From positions 248,001 through 312,000 of the forward strand of contig NZ_OCND01000001.1 in NCBI RefSeq assembly GCF_900215535.1: DNA of 64,000 nucleotides, read 5' to 3'. The notes under the pieces are model-generated. The model made no database searches. It saw nothing but the letters and a program-made list of their open reading frames with translations, and was not told the origin of the DNA. Positions 54,320 through 62,947 of this stretch are shown piece after piece. Every line of letters starts with the position of its first letter. Position 1 is the stretch's first letter. The stretch comes from Pseudoxanthomonas wuyuanensis. GTDB taxonomy: Bacteria > Pseudomonadota > Gammaproteobacteria > Xanthomonadales > Xanthomonadaceae. The position numbers and the translations under genes were made by a program.

Positions 54320-55090
54320 TTACTTCGGCGCCAGCCGCACGGCGCCGTCCAGGCGGATGGTTTCGCCGTTGAGATAGCGGCTTTGCAGGATGAAGGCGAC
54401 GGTGTCGGCGAATTCCTCCGGCCTGCCCAGCCGCGAGGGGAACGGAATCGATGCGCTCAGCGACTGTTGCACCGCTTCGGGCATGCCGTCGACCATCGGG
54501 GTCCAGAAGATGCCCGGCGCGATGGTCATCACCCGGATGCCGAAGCGCGAAAGCTCGCGCGCCATCGGCAGGGTCATGCCGACCACGCCGCCCTTGGACG
54601 CCGAGTAGGCGGCCTGGCCGATCTGGCCTTCGAACGCGGCCACGCTGGCGGTGTTGACGATGACGCCGCGCTCGCCATCCTCGCCCGGCGCGTTGTGCTG
54701 CATCAGGTCGGCGGCGGCCTTGGCGACATTGAAGCTGCCGACCAGGTTGACCATCACCGTGCCCTGGAACGTGGAAAGCGGCATCGGAGCATCCTTGCCC
54801 AGCACGCGGCCGGCGCCAAGAATGCCGGCGCAGTTGACGGCCGCGTTCAATCCGCCCAGGAATTCCCTGGCTGCGGCCAGGTTGGCGGCCACGCCGGCCT
54901 CGTCGGTGACATCGGTGCGGAAGTAGCGGGCGTTGGCCGCGCCGAGTTCGGCCGTCGCCGCCGCGCCCTTGTCGTCGTTGACATCGAACAGCGCGACCTT
55001 GCCGCCATGGGCGACCAGGTGCCGGGCCACGGCCAGGCCCAGGCCGGAAACGCCGCCGGTAATCGCGGCGCGGGTATCGGAAAGCTGCAT
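54320..55090 (-). CDS. short-chain dehydrogenase, 3-hydroxyacyl-CoA type
   Basis: A 256-residue SDR: TGGVSGLGLAVARHL (NAD-binding, about 11), the catalytic Tyr and Lys in AAYSASKGG (about 159-163), Ser in NTASVAAF, and 'IFWTPMV' loop. Resembles HSD17B10-type 3-hydroxy-2-methylbutyryl-CoA dehydrogenases of isoleucine/fatty-acyl catabolism, consistent with branched-chain genes nearby. ATG at 55090 leads straight into MQLSDTRAAITGG; the longer frame upstream is not homologous. The repeat array separates it from efpL. Confidence 0.85.
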   Translation of the reverse strand: MQLSDTRAAITGGVSGLGLAVARHLVAHGGKVALFDVNDDKGAAATAELGAANARYFRTDVTDEAGVAANLAAAREFLGGLNAAVNCAGILGAGRVLGKDAPMPLSTFQGTVMVNLVGSFNVAKAAADLMQHNAPGEDGERGVIVNTASVAAFEGQIGQAAYSASKGGVVGMTLPMARELSRFGIRVMTIAPGIFWTPMVDGMPEAVQQSLSASIPFPSRLGRPEEFADTVAFILQSRYLNGETIRLDGAVRLAPK

Positions 55091-55176
55091 GAGGAAACCG
55101 CCGGTTCGTAAAAACCGGCATTTTACGCGATGTGGACGGCGATCCGGCCATTCCCTGGGTTGCGGGTTTGTGGGTT

Positions 55177-55246
55177 TGTGGGAGCGACGTAAGTCGCGAC
55201 GCGGCTTTCCCGGCAATGCGTCGTCGCGACTTACGTCGCTCCCACA
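55177..55246. repeat. REPIN upstream of the SDR gene
   Basis: TGTGGGAGCGACGTAAGTCG and CGACTTACGTCGCTCCCACA are perfect reverse complements of 20 bp around 30 nt. The best-conserved copy of this REP family in the window. Confidence 0.9.
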
Positions 55247-55247
55247 A

Positions 55248-55274
55248 TCCCCAGTCCCCAATCCCCCAATCCCT
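55248..55274. repeat. short CCCCAAT/CCCCAGT heptad array
   Basis: ATCCCCAGTCCCCAATCCCC followed by CAATCCC: 7-bp units on the strand opposite to the G-rich arrays (equivalent to GGGGATT/GGGGACT). Adjacent to the REPIN. Confidence 0.7.
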
Positions 55275-55290
55275 CGCACGGACGGGCGCA

Positions 55291-57888
55291 TCAGGCAATG
55301 GACGCGCGTTCCAGCGGCGTGTCCAGCCGCCGCGCGAATTCGTCCGGCGACAGTCCGGGGGCGAACAGGAAGCCTTGCCCCACCGGTACGCCCAACTGCA
55401 GCAGGAACTGCCGCTGCGCCTCCGATTCCACGCCCTCGGCAACCAGCCCCAGCCCCAGGCTGCGGGCGATGGCCGACACCGCCTGGCACACCGCCACGTC
55501 CGAGCGGTTGTTGGGCACGCCTTCGGTGAACAGCTGGCTCAGCTTCAGGCCGTGGATCGGCAGCCGCCGCAAGTAGTTCAGCGCACTGTAGCCTTCGCCG
55601 AAATCGTCGATGGTCAGCACCACGCCCATCGCGCGCAGATCGGCGAAGGTGCGCAACGTGGCCGGCGCGTCCTCGATCAGCACGCGTTCGGTGAATTCCA
55701 GCTCCAGCGCCGAACCGGGCAGGTCGAATTCGATCAGCAGCGAGCGCACCTTCTCGGCCAGGTCCTCGCCGACGAACTGGCGGTACGACACGTTGACCGC
55801 GACACGGACGATGCCCAGGCCCTGGTCGCGCCATTCGGCGACCTGCCGGCAGGCTTCGCGCAGCACCCAGCTGCCGATGCGGACGATGTCGCCGGTGGTT
55901 TCGGCGTGGCTGATGAACAGATCCGGGCGCAGTTCGCCCAACTGGTGGTTCTGCCAGCGGATCAGCGCTTCGGCCGCGACTACGCGACCATGGCGCAGGT
56001 CGACCTGCGGCTGGTAGACCAGCCGGAATTCCTCGTTGTCCACCGCGCGCCGCAGCTGGGTTTCTATCTGCATGCGGTCCTGCTGGCGCCGCGCCAGTTC
56101 GGGGGTGAACATCTGCCAGCCGTTGCGCGCGCGGTGCTTGCTGTCGTACATGGCGATGTCGGCGTTCTGGATCAGCTGCTGCGGGCGCTGCCCGTCGATC
56201 GGCGCGCGCGCGATGCCGATGCTGGCGGTGATGGCGAATTCGTCCTTGCCGAAGCGGAACGAGTCGGCGAAGGCGTGCAGCACCGCGTTGGCCAGCGCTT
56301 CGGGACGATCGCGGTCATCGCCGGCGTCGCAGATGACCAGGAACTCGTCGCCACCGAAGCGGGCGATCATGCCGTCGGTGCCGACCGCGCCACGGATGCG
56401 ATCCGATGCCTGCACCAGCAACTCGTCGCCGGCGTTGTGGCCCAGCACATCGTTGATCATCTTGAAGCGGTCCAGATCGATGTACAGCACCGCCGCGCGC
56501 GCCTGCTCCGGGTCCTCCAGCAGCGCGCCCAGTTCGGTCAGCACCGCATCGCGGTTCATCAGCCCGGTCAGCGGATCGGTGCGCGCCTGGATGCGCAGCA
56601 TTTCCTCGGCCTGCTTGTCCAGCGAGATGTCCTGCATCGTGCCGGTGATGCGCAGCGAGCCAGGGTCGGCCGGTTCGGCCTCGCCGATGACGCGGATCCA
56701 GAAGACGTGGCCATCGGCGCGGCAACCCTGCAGTTCCAGATCGAAACCGCCGCTGCCGGCGGCGACCTGCTGGACCGCCATGCGCAGTCTGCGGCGGTCG
56801 GCCTCGCGCAGGCACGACAGCATCGCGTCCAGCGTTTCCAGCGGCCGCGCCGCGCCAAGGATGCGCAGCGACTCCTCGGTCAGGTACATGCGGTCGCGGC
56901 TGATGTCCCATTCCCAGCCGCCGATATGGGCCAGCGATTGCGCGCGGTCGAACAGCGCGCTGTCGCGCTTGAGTTCGGTCACGTCGCTGAAAAGCGAAAT
57001 CACCTGGGTCGGTACGCTTTCGCCGGGCGCGAACTGCGGCACCGAGGTCATGGTCAGCCAGATCAGATGCTTGTTCCTGCGGTGGTACAGCCCCAGCAGC
57101 ACGCTTTCGATCACATGTCCGCTTGCCAGCGCGCGGTGCGAGGGCAGTTCTTCCGGGGTCAGCTCGTTTCCGTCCTCGTCGACGATGCGCCAGCGTTCCA
57201 GCGCCAGTTCCTCGTCGGCGCGCTGGTTCTCGCCGATGCCGAACATGCGCAGCGCTGCGCCGTTGCAGTAGACGATTTTCTGATCGCGGTTCTGCACCAC
57301 GATGCCCTTGTCGATGGTCTCCATCAGTTCGCGGTAGCGCATTTCCGCCTCGCGCCGGCCGCTGATGTCGCGCGCCACCGCCACCAGGCTCTTGCGCTCG
57401 TCGAAGTGGATGTTGGCCGAATGCACCTCCACCGGGAAACGGCTGCCGTCGCCGCGCATGTTGGTGACTTCGATGACGTAGGTGTCGCCGCGGTTGAGGG
57501 CTTCCCAGACCGGGATCATGTGGTCGCGCGGCAGATCCGGATTGAGCACGCTGATGTTCTGGCCGACGATCTCCTCGCGCCGGCGCCGGTAGGCATCCAT
57601 GCCGGCCTTGTTGAGGTCCAGCACGGTGCCGTCCTCGGCAATGATGCTGACCGGGTCGGGCACCGCATCGAACAGCGTGCGGTAGCGCAGCCGCGCGGTC
57701 TCGGCCGCGTGCAGGGTAGCGGCCAGCGCATCCCCGGCCTGGCGCAACAGTTCGCGGGTCGCTTCGCTCTGCGAAGGATCGTCGCCGGCCTGCCGCAGCG
57801 CCTGCAGGACCGACTCGGCATCGGTTTCGTCGGCGCCCGCGGCACCCGGCTCGGGAACCTCCTCACCGCGGGGCCTGGACGGATTCAT
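55291..57888 (-). CDS. PAS-PAS-PAS-GGDEF-EAL protein
   Basis: An 865-residue soluble c-di-GMP enzyme: three PAS domains (about 65-180, 185-310, 315-430), GGDEF (about 435-600, ARFGGDEF intact) and EAL (about 610-850, EALIRW). The EAL catalytic residues are present: Glu of EAL, Asn of VAVNVSY, Glu of ELEFTE, DD of IDDFG, Lys of GLKLSQ, Glu of AEGVES, Gln of VGQGF. The loop DFGTGYS reads DFGEGYS, and KID reads KLS, which may weaken it. It overlaps liuE by 4 nt (ATGA), so branched-chain catabolism and c-di-GMP turnover share a transcript. Confidence 0.92.
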   Translation of the reverse strand: MNPSRPRGEEVPEPGAAGADETDAESVLQALRQAGDDPSQSEATRELLRQAGDALAATLHAAETARLRYRTLFDAVPDPVSIIAEDGTVLDLNKAGMDAYRRRREEIVGQNISVLNPDLPRDHMIPVWEALNRGDTYVIEVTNMRGDGSRFPVEVHSANIHFDERKSLVAVARDISGRREAEMRYRELMETIDKGIVVQNRDQKIVYCNGAALRMFGIGENQRADEELALERWRIVDEDGNELTPEELPSHRALASGHVIESVLLGLYHRRNKHLIWLTMTSVPQFAPGESVPTQVISLFSDVTELKRDSALFDRAQSLAHIGGWEWDISRDRMYLTEESLRILGAARPLETLDAMLSCLREADRRRLRMAVQQVAAGSGGFDLELQGCRADGHVFWIRVIGEAEPADPGSLRITGTMQDISLDKQAEEMLRIQARTDPLTGLMNRDAVLTELGALLEDPEQARAAVLYIDLDRFKMINDVLGHNAGDELLVQASDRIRGAVGTDGMIARFGGDEFLVICDAGDDRDRPEALANAVLHAFADSFRFGKDEFAITASIGIARAPIDGQRPQQLIQNADIAMYDSKHRARNGWQMFTPELARRQQDRMQIETQLRRAVDNEEFRLVYQPQVDLRHGRVVAAEALIRWQNHQLGELRPDLFISHAETTGDIVRIGSWVLREACRQVAEWRDQGLGIVRVAVNVSYRQFVGEDLAEKVRSLLIEFDLPGSALELEFTERVLIEDAPATLRTFADLRAMGVVLTIDDFGEGYSALNYLRRLPIHGLKLSQLFTEGVPNNRSDVAVCQAVSAIARSLGLGLVAEGVESEAQRQFLLQLGVPVGQGFLFAPGLSPDEFARRLDTPLERASIA

Positions 57889-58778
57889 GCCGACGCCATC
57901 GCCTTGCCGACCTTGCTGCCGGTTTCCCGCCCCAGCAACTGCGCCAGCCACTGGCCGGTCTGGCTGAGCAGGGGCAAATCTATTCCGGTAGCCATGCCCA
58001 GTCCGTGCAGCAGGTAGACCACGTCCTCGCTGGCGACGTTGCCGCTGGCGCCCTTGGCATAGGGGCAGCCGCCGGTACCGGAAACGGCCGAGTCGACCAC
58101 CCGCACGCCGCTTTCCAGGCAGGCCAGAATGTTGGCCAGCGCCTGCCCGTAGGTATCGTGGAAATGCACCGCCAGGGCCGGCAGCGGGACTTCGCCGGCG
58201 ACCGCCTGCAGCATGGCACGGGCCTGGTGGGGAGTGCCGACGCCGATGGTGTCGCCCAGCGAGATCTCGTAGCAGCCCAGCTCGTGCAACTGCCGGGCAA
58301 CCCGGACCACATCGGCCAGCGGCACCTGGCCCTGGTAGGGACAGCCGAGCACGGTGGAGACATAACCGCGCACCTTGACCCCGTCGGTGCGGGCGCGTTC
58401 CAGCACCGGGCGGAAGCGTTGGATCGACTCGTCGATGTCGGCATTGATGTTGTGCCGGTTGAACGCTTCGGACGCGGCGGTGAATACCGCCACTTCTTCG
58501 GCCCCGGCCGCGCGCGCGCGTTCGTAGCCTTTTTCGTTGGGCACCAGCACCGGGTAGCCGACCCCCGGCTTGCGCTGGATGCCGGCGAACACTTCCGCCG
58601 CGTCGGCCAGTTGCGGGACCCACTTGGGGCTGACGAAACTGGTCGCCTCGATGCTGCGCAGGCCGGTCTGCGACAGCCGGTCGATCAGCGCGATCTTGTC
58701 GGCGGTGGCGATGATGGTCTTTTCGTTCTGCAGGCCATCGCGCGGGCCGACCTCGACGATGCGGACGAAGTCGCTCAT
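57885..58778 (-). CDS. liuE: hydroxymethylglutaryl-CoA lyase
   Basis: Cleaves HMG-CoA to acetyl-CoA and acetoacetate at the end of leucine breakdown. 297 residues, DRE-TIM barrel: [12 protein letters not shown] (metal/catalytic Asp and Arg, about 8-19), [13 protein letters not shown] (about 45), '[10 protein letters not shown]', the His pair VHFHDTYG (about 226) and the catalytic Cys in [17 protein letters not shown] (about 256). Overlaps the lipoprotein gene start region upstream by 4 nt and the c-di-GMP gene downstream by 4 nt. Confidence 0.95.
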   Translation of the reverse strand: MSDFVRIVEVGPRDGLQNEKTIIATADKIALIDRLSQTGLRSIEATSFVSPKWVPQLADAAEVFAGIQRKPGVGYPVLVPNEKGYERARAAGAEEVAVFTAASEAFNRHNINADIDESIQRFRPVLERARTDGVKVRGYVSTVLGCPYQGQVPLADVVRVARQLHELGCYEISLGDTIGVGTPHQARAMLQAVAGEVPLPALAVHFHDTYGQALANILACLESGVRVVDSAVSGTGGCPYAKGASGNVASEDVVYLLHGLGMATGIDLPLLSQTGQWLAQLLGRETGSKVGKAMASA

Positions 58779-59407
58779 GGCGCGTCCGCGTCTGCGGCCG
58801 GTGCGCGGCGCATGCGCAGCACCTTGGCCGCACGGTCGAAATCGTCGAACAGATCCGGATGCTGCCGCAGCAGCGCCAGCAACTGGTCCGGCGTGCCCTC
58901 GAACATCCTGACCGTCGGTTGCGCCGGGTCGGCCGCCACGGTCAGGTCCGCCATTTCGCCCAGCACCTGGACCAGGTTGGGCAGGGCCACTTCCAGCACA
59001 TCGTCCTGGATGCGGTAGCGGGTCAGGAACACCGCCTCCGGCGCCAGGTCGGCGCTATGCGGGGGTTCGGGCATGGCGCGGAACAGGCTGTCCAGATCCT
59101 GCCGGCCGAAGGCCAGGTAGCGATGCCCGCCATCGCGGAAGCCCAGCGCGTTGAACCGGGGCGACTGCCCGCTGGCCGCATCGGAGAGCAGCGCGCGGCA
59201 GCCGGGCTGCACGTCGGCGTAGTCGTCAGGCCCCAGCGGCGTGTCCTGCTGGCCTTCTGCGGGCAGCGGCAGCCAACGCCCGACCAGATCCGGATCGCAG
59301 CTCAGCGCCATCGGAGCCCGCTCAAACATCACGCAACCTCCCAGCATCGTCGTCAGTACCAGCGAAAACGCCACCTGCGCCGCGGCGCGCCACGCTCCAG
59401 CCGTCAT
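58775..59407 (-). CDS. putative lipoprotein in the leucine-catabolic operon
   Basis: A 210-residue protein with a lipoprotein signal (about 10-25; lipobox LGGC, Cys25). The mature part has no domain I recognise; it contains two further cysteines (about 38 and 70). Its ATG lies in the liuD stop (ATGA) and its end overlaps liuE by 4 nt, so it is firmly within the operon. Export of a lipoprotein in a catabolic operon is unexpected; a role in substrate uptake or envelope homeostasis is possible but unsupported. Confidence 0.75.
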   Translation of the reverse strand: MTAGAWRAAAQVAFSLVLTTMLGGCVMFERAPMALSCDPDLVGRWLPLPAEGQQDTPLGPDDYADVQPGCRALLSDAASGQSPRFNALGFRDGGHRYLAFGRQDLDSLFRAMPEPPHSADLAPEAVFLTRYRIQDDVLEVALPNLVQVLGEMADLTVAADPAQPTVRMFEGTPDQLLALLRQHPDLFDDFDRAAKVLRMRRAPAADADAP

Positions 59408-61395
59408 TCCAGCACCGCCAGCACCGCATCGGCGTCGACAAAATCGCCGGCAACGGCGCGCAGTTCGCTGACGACGCCATCGCGGGGAGCCTTGAGCGCC
59501 AGTTCCATCTTCATCGCTTCCATCACCAGCAGTTCCTGTCCGCTGCTCACCGCATCGCCGGCCCGGGTCTTGACCGCCACCACACGCCCGGGCATCGGCG
59601 CAACGATGCGGCCGCTGCCGGCCGATTCGGCCGATTCGCCGGGCCGATAGGCGGCAACGATGTCCAGTTGCAGTCGCTGCGTTCCATCGTGAACGGTCAG
59701 TCGCGGCCCGCGACGGATGACACCGAATCGCCTGGCTTCCCTGTTGATACGCAGACTGAGCCCGCCAGCGGTCAAGCGCGCGCCTTCGATGAGCAGTTCG
59801 GCGCCGCCGGTTTCCAGGCGGTAGTCGCCGCGGTTGCCGTGGGCATCGAGCAGGATTTCGCGGTCCCGGTGCAGGAAGGCCAGCCGGCGGACCCCGCCGT
59901 GACCCAGCCGCCAGCCGTCGGCGATGGCCCAGGGCGAATGCGGGTCCGCCGAGGCCGCGGCGGCGGCCAGCGCGGCGGTTTCCTGGTCCAGCAGGGCGAC
60001 GGTGGCGGCCGCGGCCAGCAATGCCGGATCCTGCGCGTCGGCCGGCATGAACTCGTCCAGATGACGGTCCAGGTAGCCGGTATCGATGCTGGCGTCCAGC
60101 ACGGCCGGATGCGATGCCAGTCGCTCCAGGAATCCGATGTTGGACTTGGGTCCGACGATGTCGCATTGCGCCAGCGCTTCGCGCAGGCGGGCGAGGGCGC
60201 GTGGGCGGTCCTGGTCCCAGACGATCAGTTTGGCGATCATCGGGTCGTAGAAGATGGTGACGGCATCGCCCTCGACCACGCCCGAGTCGATGCGCAGATG
60301 CTGCGAAGCTGCCGGCAACGCCAGCGCTTCCAGCTTGCCGGAGCCGGGCAGGAAGCCGGCTTCCGGGTCTTCGGCGTACAGCCGCACCTCGATGGCGTGG
60401 CCATGGCGTGGGACCTGCGCCTGCGTCAGCGGCAGCGCTTCACCGGCGGCAACGCGCAATTGCCATTCCACCAGGTCCAGCCCGGTGGTCAGCTCGGTGA
60501 CCGGGTGCTCGACCTGCAGCCGGGTATTGATTTCCATGAAGAAGAAATCGCCGCTGGGGGCAACGATGAATTCGACCGTACCGGCGTTGACGTAGTCGAT
60601 GGCCTGCGCGGCCTGCGCTGCGGCCTTGCCCATCGCGGCGCGCAGTTCCTCGCTGAGGAAGGGCGATGGCGATTCTTCCAGCACCTTCTGGTAGCGGCGC
60701 TGCGCCGAGCATTCGCGCTCGTTGAGGTGGATGATGTTGCCGTGCGCGTCGCCGAAGATCTGGATTTCGATATGCCGTGGCGACTGCACATAGCGCTCCA
60801 GCAGGACGCGGTCGCGGCCGAAGGCGTTGCCGGCCTCGCGCTGGCAGCTTTCCAGCTGGCCGATGAAATCCTCCAGCCGGTGCACGGTGCGCATGCCCTT
60901 GCCGCCGCCGCCATGGGCGGCCTTGATCATCAACGGGAAGCCGATCCGATCGGCTTCGCGCAACAGCGTTTGCGGCGATTGATCCTGGCCGGTATAGCCG
61001 GGTACGACCGGCACGCCGGCCGCCATCATCAGTTCCTTGGCGCCGGCCTTGCTGCCCATCTTGCGCATCGACGCCGCGGTCGGGCCTATGAAGACGATGC
61101 CGGCCGCTTCCACGGCTTCGGCAAAATCGGCGTTCTCCGAGAGAAAGCCGTAGCCGGGGTGGATGGCCTGCGCGCCGGCGGCTTTGGCCACTTCGATGAT
61201 GGCTTCGCCGCGCAGGTAGCTTTCGGCCGGTTGCGGCCCGCCGATGGGCCAGGCTTCGTCGGCCTGGCGCACATGCTGGGCGCCGGCGTCGGCGGACGAA
61301 TAGACGGCCACGGTGCGGATGCCCAGCCGGCGGCAGGTGCGGATGACCCGGCAGGCGATTTCGCCGCGGTTGGCGATCAGGATTTTCGAGAACAT
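59404..61395 (-). CDS. liuD: methylcrotonyl-CoA carboxylase, biotin-containing alpha subunit
   Basis: A 663-residue biotin-dependent carboxylase subunit: biotin carboxylase domain (about 1-445) with KILIANRGEIACRVIR, HGGGGKGMR (ATP grasp), 'EINTRLQVEHPVTE', and a C-terminal biotinyl domain with the biotin Lys in VMEAMKMEL (about 629). Size fits methylcrotonyl-CoA carboxylase in leucine catabolism; propionyl/acyl-CoA carboxylases are alternatives. The beta subunit is not in the window, so it must lie elsewhere. Starts in an overlap with the VOC gene. Confidence 0.92.
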   Translation of the reverse strand: MFSKILIANRGEIACRVIRTCRRLGIRTVAVYSSADAGAQHVRQADEAWPIGGPQPAESYLRGEAIIEVAKAAGAQAIHPGYGFLSENADFAEAVEAAGIVFIGPTAASMRKMGSKAGAKELMMAAGVPVVPGYTGQDQSPQTLLREADRIGFPLMIKAAHGGGGKGMRTVHRLEDFIGQLESCQREAGNAFGRDRVLLERYVQSPRHIEIQIFGDAHGNIIHLNERECSAQRRYQKVLEESPSPFLSEELRAAMGKAAAQAAQAIDYVNAGTVEFIVAPSGDFFFMEINTRLQVEHPVTELTTGLDLVEWQLRVAAGEALPLTQAQVPRHGHAIEVRLYAEDPEAGFLPGSGKLEALALPAASQHLRIDSGVVEGDAVTIFYDPMIAKLIVWDQDRPRALARLREALAQCDIVGPKSNIGFLERLASHPAVLDASIDTGYLDRHLDEFMPADAQDPALLAAAATVALLDQETAALAAAAASADPHSPWAIADGWRLGHGGVRRLAFLHRDREILLDAHGNRGDYRLETGGAELLIEGARLTAGGLSLRINREARRFGVIRRGPRLTVHDGTQRLQLDIVAAYRPGESAESAGSGRIVAPMPGRVVAVKTRAGDAVSSGQELLVMEAMKMELALKAPRDGVVSELRAVAGDFVDADAVLAVLE

Positions 61396-61796
61396 CAGGC
61401 AGTAACTTCCATGGGCAAGTGGCAGACGGCCTCGATATTGTTTCCGTCCGGATCGATGGCGAATGCGCCGTAGTAGTTCGGGTGGTAGTGCGGACGCAGC
61501 CCAGGTGCGCCGTTGTCCTGTGCGCCCGCCGCCATCGCCGCGGCATGGAAGGCATCCACTTGCGCGCGAGTTTGCGCCGCAAAGGCCACGTGCGTGCCTT
61601 GGCTGGACCTGCCGCTGCCACTGCCCACCCAGAAGTGCGGACGGCCCGGCGGGCTGAACCCGCAGCCTTCGTAGCTGCCGGTCATTTCCCGGGTCACTTC
61701 CATCACCACCGTGTAGCCCAACGGTGCCAGTACCTGCGTATAGAACGAGCGGCTACGGGAGTAATCCGCGACCTCCAAGCCCATATGATCGATCAT
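61395..61796 (-). CDS. VOC-family protein
   Basis: A 133-residue vicinal-oxygen-chelate (glyoxalase-fold) protein: 'IDHMGLEVADYSRSRSFYTQVLAPLGY' at the N-terminus and 'YYGAFAIDPDGNNIEAVCH' at the C-terminus supply the usual metal ligands (His4, Glu about 125). Members include glyoxalases and methylmalonyl-CoA epimerases; here the role may be related to branched-chain acyl-CoA handling. It is one gene after liuC with a 4-nt gap, and its stop overlaps liuD. Confidence 0.82.
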   Translation of the reverse strand: MIDHMGLEVADYSRSRSFYTQVLAPLGYTVVMEVTREMTGSYEGCGFSPPGRPHFWVGSGSGRSSQGTHVAFAAQTRAQVDAFHAAAMAAGAQDNGAPGLRPHYHPNYYGAFAIDPDGNNIEAVCHLPMEVTA

Positions 61797-61800
61797 CGGT

Positions 61801-62589
61801 TCACTCCTTCGCAGCCCAGGCAGGCGGACGCTTGTCGAGAAAGGCGGACAGCCCTTCCTGGCCTTCTGCGGATACCCGCAACTGCGCGATCAATGCGGCA
61901 TTGGCTTGATCCAGCGCAGCACGGTCGGCCGCAGCGGCCACCTGTGCGACCAGCCGCTTTGCGGAGGCCGCGGCCACCGGGCCGGCTTTCAGCAGCAGGG
62001 CAATCTGGCGATCGACAGCGCCGTCCAGTTGCTCCATCGGCACCACCTGATGCAGCAGCCCAATCTGGAGCGCCGTCTGCGCATCGAAAATCTCCGCACT
62101 GGCAAACCAACGCCGCGCCTGGCGTGCGCCGATGGCGGCGATCACATACGGAGAAATCACCGCCGGCAACAGACCCAGCTTGCTTTCGGTCAGGCCGAAC
62201 TTCGCCTCAGGTACGCCGATGGCGATATCGCAGCAGGCCACCAGGCCGACCCCGCCGCCGAACGCCGCGCCGTGTACGCGGACGAGGGTGGGCTTGGGCA
62301 GTTCGTCCAGCGTGCGCATCAGGCCGGCCAGGGCCAGCGCGTCCTCTCGGTTTTCCGCCTCGCTGGCCGCGGCCATGCCGCGCATCCAGTTCAGATCGGC
62401 GCCGGCCGAGAACGAAGCGCCAGCGCCTTCCAGCACCACCACCCGTACCGAGGCATCGTCCGCGGCCTCCCGTAGCGCCGCCGTCAGGCCGGCGATAAGA
62501 GCGGCATCGAAGGCATTGTGCAGTTCCGGCCTGTTCAGCCGCAGACGCAGGACCGCGCCCGATTGTTCCCTGACCAGCGAATCCGTCAT
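61801..62589 (-). CDS. liuC: enoyl-CoA hydratase (probable methylglutaconyl-CoA hydratase)
   Basis: A 262-residue crotonase: oxyanion-hole segments SFSAGADLNWMRGM (about 60) and GAAFGGGVGLVACCDIAIG (about 110), and the C-terminal CoA helix. The catalytic Glu of this family is in the FGLTESKLGLLPAVISPYV segment (about 138-143). Specific reaction inferred from liuD and liuE nearby: hydration of 3-methylglutaconyl-CoA. ATG at 62589, divergent from feoA across 109 nt. Confidence 0.88.
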   Translation of the reverse strand: MTDSLVREQSGAVLRLRLNRPELHNAFDAALIAGLTAALREAADDASVRVVVLEGAGASFSAGADLNWMRGMAAASEAENREDALALAGLMRTLDELPKPTLVRVHGAAFGGGVGLVACCDIAIGVPEAKFGLTESKLGLLPAVISPYVIAAIGARQARRWFASAEIFDAQTALQIGLLHQVVPMEQLDGAVDRQIALLLKAGPVAAASAKRLVAQVAAAADRAALDQANAALIAQLRVSAEGQEGLSAFLDKRPPAWAAKE

Positions 62590-62667
62590 CCCAAGGCCCC
62601 TCCCGTTGAACCGCGCATGATAGCGGCACACTCGGTACTGGCCTGTGTGCGGTGCGGGAATGGTAGA

Positions 62668-62686
62668 ATCGAGAATAGTTCGCATT
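62668..62686 (+). promoter_or_regulatory. Fur-box-like site ahead of feoA
   Basis: ATCGAGAATAGTTCGCATT agrees with the Fur consensus at 14 of 19 positions, with the GAGAAT half intact. TAGAAT (62664-62669) overlaps it as a possible -10. It ends 12 nt before the feoA start. Iron control of feo genes by Fur is well established. Confidence 0.6.
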
Positions 62687-62698
62687 TGAGATTCACCC

Positions 62699-62947
62699 GT
62701 GACGCTGAGCGATCTTCCTGGCCGCACACCCGCCATCGTCGAGTCCGTCGAGGACCACGGCCCCAACGACGCCATTGCCCGGCGCCTGCGCGAGCTGGGT
62801 TTCGTCAATGGCGAGGAAGTGCAGATCGTGGCCAAGGGCCCGATGGGCGCCGAACCGTTGCTGGTGCAGGTTGGCTTCACCCGTTTCGCGCTGCGCCGTA
62901 GCGAAGCGGCGCGCGTGCGGCTGCGCGCCAACGGAGCGTCGGCATGA
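62699..62947 (+). CDS. feoA: ferrous iron transport protein A
   Basis: An 82-residue SH3-like cytoplasmic protein with 'IARRLRELGFVNGEEVQIVAKGPMGAEPLLVQVGFTRFALRRSEAARVRL' covering the domain. FeoA assists FeoB, by unclear means. Start is GTG, with a weak ribosome site. It overlaps feoB by 4 nt. The short N-terminal extension is normal. Confidence 0.93.
   Translation: MTLSDLPGRTPAIVESVEDHGPNDAIARRLRELGFVNGEEVQIVAKGPMGAEPLLVQVGFTRFALRRSEAARVRLRANGASA

Noticed and set aside
55132..58017. 961-codon open frame antisense to the PAS-GGDEF-EAL gene
   Set aside because: Antisense to a protein with intact catalytic motifs; shadow of GC-rich third positions.
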